This document shows positions 3,779-5,020 of a DNA stretch of 5,020 nucleotides, one piece after another (the first letter of the stretch is position 1; every line of letters begins with the position of its first letter). This DNA comes from JARLFX01 sp036404255. Its GTDB lineage: Bacteria > Acidobacteriota > Terriglobia > Terriglobales > Acidobacteriaceae. Below the pieces are notes generated by a model. The model had not been told where the DNA came from. It did no database searches and was given only the letters and a program-made list of their open reading frames with translations. Location of the stretch: NCBI GenBank assembly GCA_036404255.1, contig DASWOP010000010.1, positions 1 through 5,020 on the forward strand, in the 5' to 3' direction. A program made the position numbers and the translations under genes.

Positions 3779-5020
3779 ATGATGCAAAAGACGAAGCGCA
3801 AGCGGCGACCGGCGAGACGAGTACGCATCAGCGTGCTGGTAGCGGCGCTGCTGGCGGCGTATCTGTGCACGCCGCCAGCGAATTATCTGCATCCACGGGT
3901 GGAGGCGGCGGCCAGCGCGGCACTGGGAATCACACACATTGAAGTGCAGGAGACGGTGCTGCAGCCCGCGGTGGAGCGGGTGGGCATGAACCTGGGCGAG
4001 CAGACGTTCTTTGACTCCGGCATGATGCTGAAGAACCTGGTGGCTCGGAATCCGGGGTTCGAGGGCGGAAGCTATCGCAGTATTCTGCACTGTGTGCATG
4101 CGGATGCGGCGCGCTGCACGGACGACGATGCTGACAGCGCGTGGGCGAAGGATTTCTGGCGTGACGGCGCGTATGAGTGGATCAGCGGGCCGCTGGAAGG
4201 GCACAAAGGGACGGTGACGGGCAGCACGGCGGCGGTGCGCGGAAGCGTGGGCGCGGTGCTGCAACTGGTGGATAGCGCGGGTTCGGGAGCGAAGGCGGCT
4301 GGGTTCGCGGGGTATCTGGTGGTGCGGAAGAGCCAGCCGGGCAATGCGATGGCGGGCTGGTGGCCGCAGACGCAGGGCGGCGGGACGCTGACGGCGGAGT
4401 CGGCTGACCTTTCGCCAAAGACGGCGGGGAAACAGGCGCTGCGGATGACGGCGGTGGGGGCTGGAGCGTCTGCGGCTGCGATTTCTTACTTCGATACGAC
4501 GGACGGGCATGCGTTCCTGAGGCTGCAGGGGCGGTACAGGCTGAGTTTCCGGGCAAAGGCTGTGGTAGGTCCGGCGGGGGCTGGCAAGGGGCTTAGGGTG
4601 GCGCTGGAGAGGCTTTCGGCGCCTCCGGCGAGCTTTCTGAGCGAGAAGGTGGAACTGGGGACGACGTGGCAGGACCTGCATGTGGATTTTGAGGCGAAGG
4701 ATGCGGTGGGGCCGGGCGGGGTTCCGGCGGCAGGGGCAGTGCGGCTGACGTTTAGCGCGGAGAATGCGACGGTGCTGCTGGACGATGTTTCTCTGGTTCG
4801 CACGGACGAAAGCACGGACAATCCCACGGCGTTTCGTGGTGAAGTTGTGGATGCGCTGAGGGCGTACAGGCCGGGAGTGCTGCGGTTCATGCAGAGCGCG
4901 AGCGCGATGGGCAGCACGGTGGACAATCTGCTGGCGGAGCCGGGTGCGCGGGTGCGGGAGGGCTATTCGGCGTGGATGAGCGAGCAGACGGATGTGGGGT
5001 ATGGGCTGCCGGAGTTTCTG
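3779..5020 (+). CDS. Secreted or membrane-anchored carbohydrate-active protein (CBM4/9-like plus glycosidase-like region), N-terminal part
   Basis: The frame is open for 414 codons to the window edge. Residues 3-16 are strongly basic and 17-30 hydrophobic, giving a signal peptide or N-terminal anchor. Residues 68-96 (VGMNLGEQTFFDSG, then KNLVARNPGFEGGSY) resemble the first strands of secreted GH51-like proteins. About 200-340 is a CBM4/9-like jelly roll with YRLSFRAKA (253-261), a W-Q-D-L strand (298-301) and LLDDVSL (333-339). From 350, FRGEVVDALRAYRPGVLRF looks like the start of a clan-GH-A-type barrel. The catalytic acids would lie beyond the window, so enzyme activity is unproven. The chosen ATG is followed at once by a second ATG; an in-frame GTG at 3731 would add a hydrophilic extension ahead of the signal and is less likely. 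No strong Shine-Dalgarno is seen. It is divergent from the glycosyltransferase pair and may trim or bind the exported polysaccharide. Confidence 0.82.
   Translation, partial: MMQKTKRKRRPARRVRISVLVAALLAAYLCTPPANYLHPRVEAAASAALGITHIEVQETVLQPAVERVGMNLGEQTFFDSGMMLKNLVARNPGFEGGSYRSILHCVHADAARCTDDDADSAWAKDFWRDGAYEWISGPLEGHKGTVTGSTAAVRGSVGAVLQLVDSAGSGAKAAGFAGYLVVRKSQPGNAMAGWWPQTQGGGTLTAESADLSPKTAGKQALRMTAVGAGASAAAISYFDTTDGHAFLRLQGRYRLSFRAKAVVGPAGAGKGLRVALERLSAPPASFLSEKVELGTTWQDLHVDFEAKDAVGPGGVPAAGAVRLTFSAENATVLLDDVSLVRTDESTDNPTAFRGEVVDALRAYRPGVLRFMQSASAMGSTVDNLLAEPGARVREGYSAWMSEQTDVGYGLPEFL

Noticed and set aside
3854..3868. Cys30 of the secreted protein as a lipoprotein lipobox
   Set aside because: The residues before the Cys (A-Y-L) do not fit the lipobox pattern, so lipidation is not supported.
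3557..4681. 374-codon open frame on the minus strand opposite the secreted-protein gene
   Set aside because: The product is rich in Arg, His and Pro without motifs, and its C-terminus (VILSAAKNLLL) is the interspersed repeat in translation. The plus frame has a signal sequence and recognisable CBM-like motifs.

Overview
The window looks like part of a high-GC Acidobacteriota genome, most likely class Terriglobia (Granulicella, Terriglobus, Edaphobacter or a relative). This rests on the protein flavour, especially the secreted CBM/glycosidase-like protein, and on a short interspersed repeat that reads ATGACA at one end and AGCAG at the other, a type I associate with these genomes. The lineage call is from recall and was not searched.

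Layout, left to right. (1) Positions 1-211 hold the 3' end of an IS30-family transposase on the + strand, entering from outside the window. (2) Positions 203-727, minus strand, encode a short serine O-acetyltransferase-like hexapeptide enzyme. Its stop codon lies inside a repeat copy and overlaps the transposase end. (3) Positions 728-1214 are noncoding. They hold three variants of the interspersed repeat, an 8-bp tandem repeat and about 210 bp of unassigned sequence with some pairing potential. (4) Positions 1215-3505, minus strand, are a two-gene unit: a WcaL-like GT4 glycosyltransferase (upstream) and a WbbL-like GT2 glycosyltransferase (downstream). They overlap by 4 bp and end in a hairpin that carries the GT2 stop codon in its loop. 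(5) Positions 3506-3778 are a divergent intergenic region with a perfect 36-bp repeat copy, a 9-bp direct repeat and a nested inverted repeat. (6) From 3779 to the window edge, + strand, runs the first 414 residues of a secreted or membrane-anchored protein with a CBM4/9-like module and the start of a glycoside-hydrolase-like region.

Taken together this is a surface or exopolysaccharide locus: two glycosyltransferases would add sugars to a lipid-linked repeat unit, an acetyltransferase may decorate sugars or precursors, and a secreted carbohydrate-active protein is divergently transcribed beside them. The acetyltransferase is 487 bp from GT2 with a probable terminator between, so it is probably a separate transcription unit. 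No clearly new defence or mobile system is visible. The most unusual signals are the interspersed repeats, whose stem arms differ between copies in a compensatory way, and the apparent junction of the IS30 end with one of these repeats.
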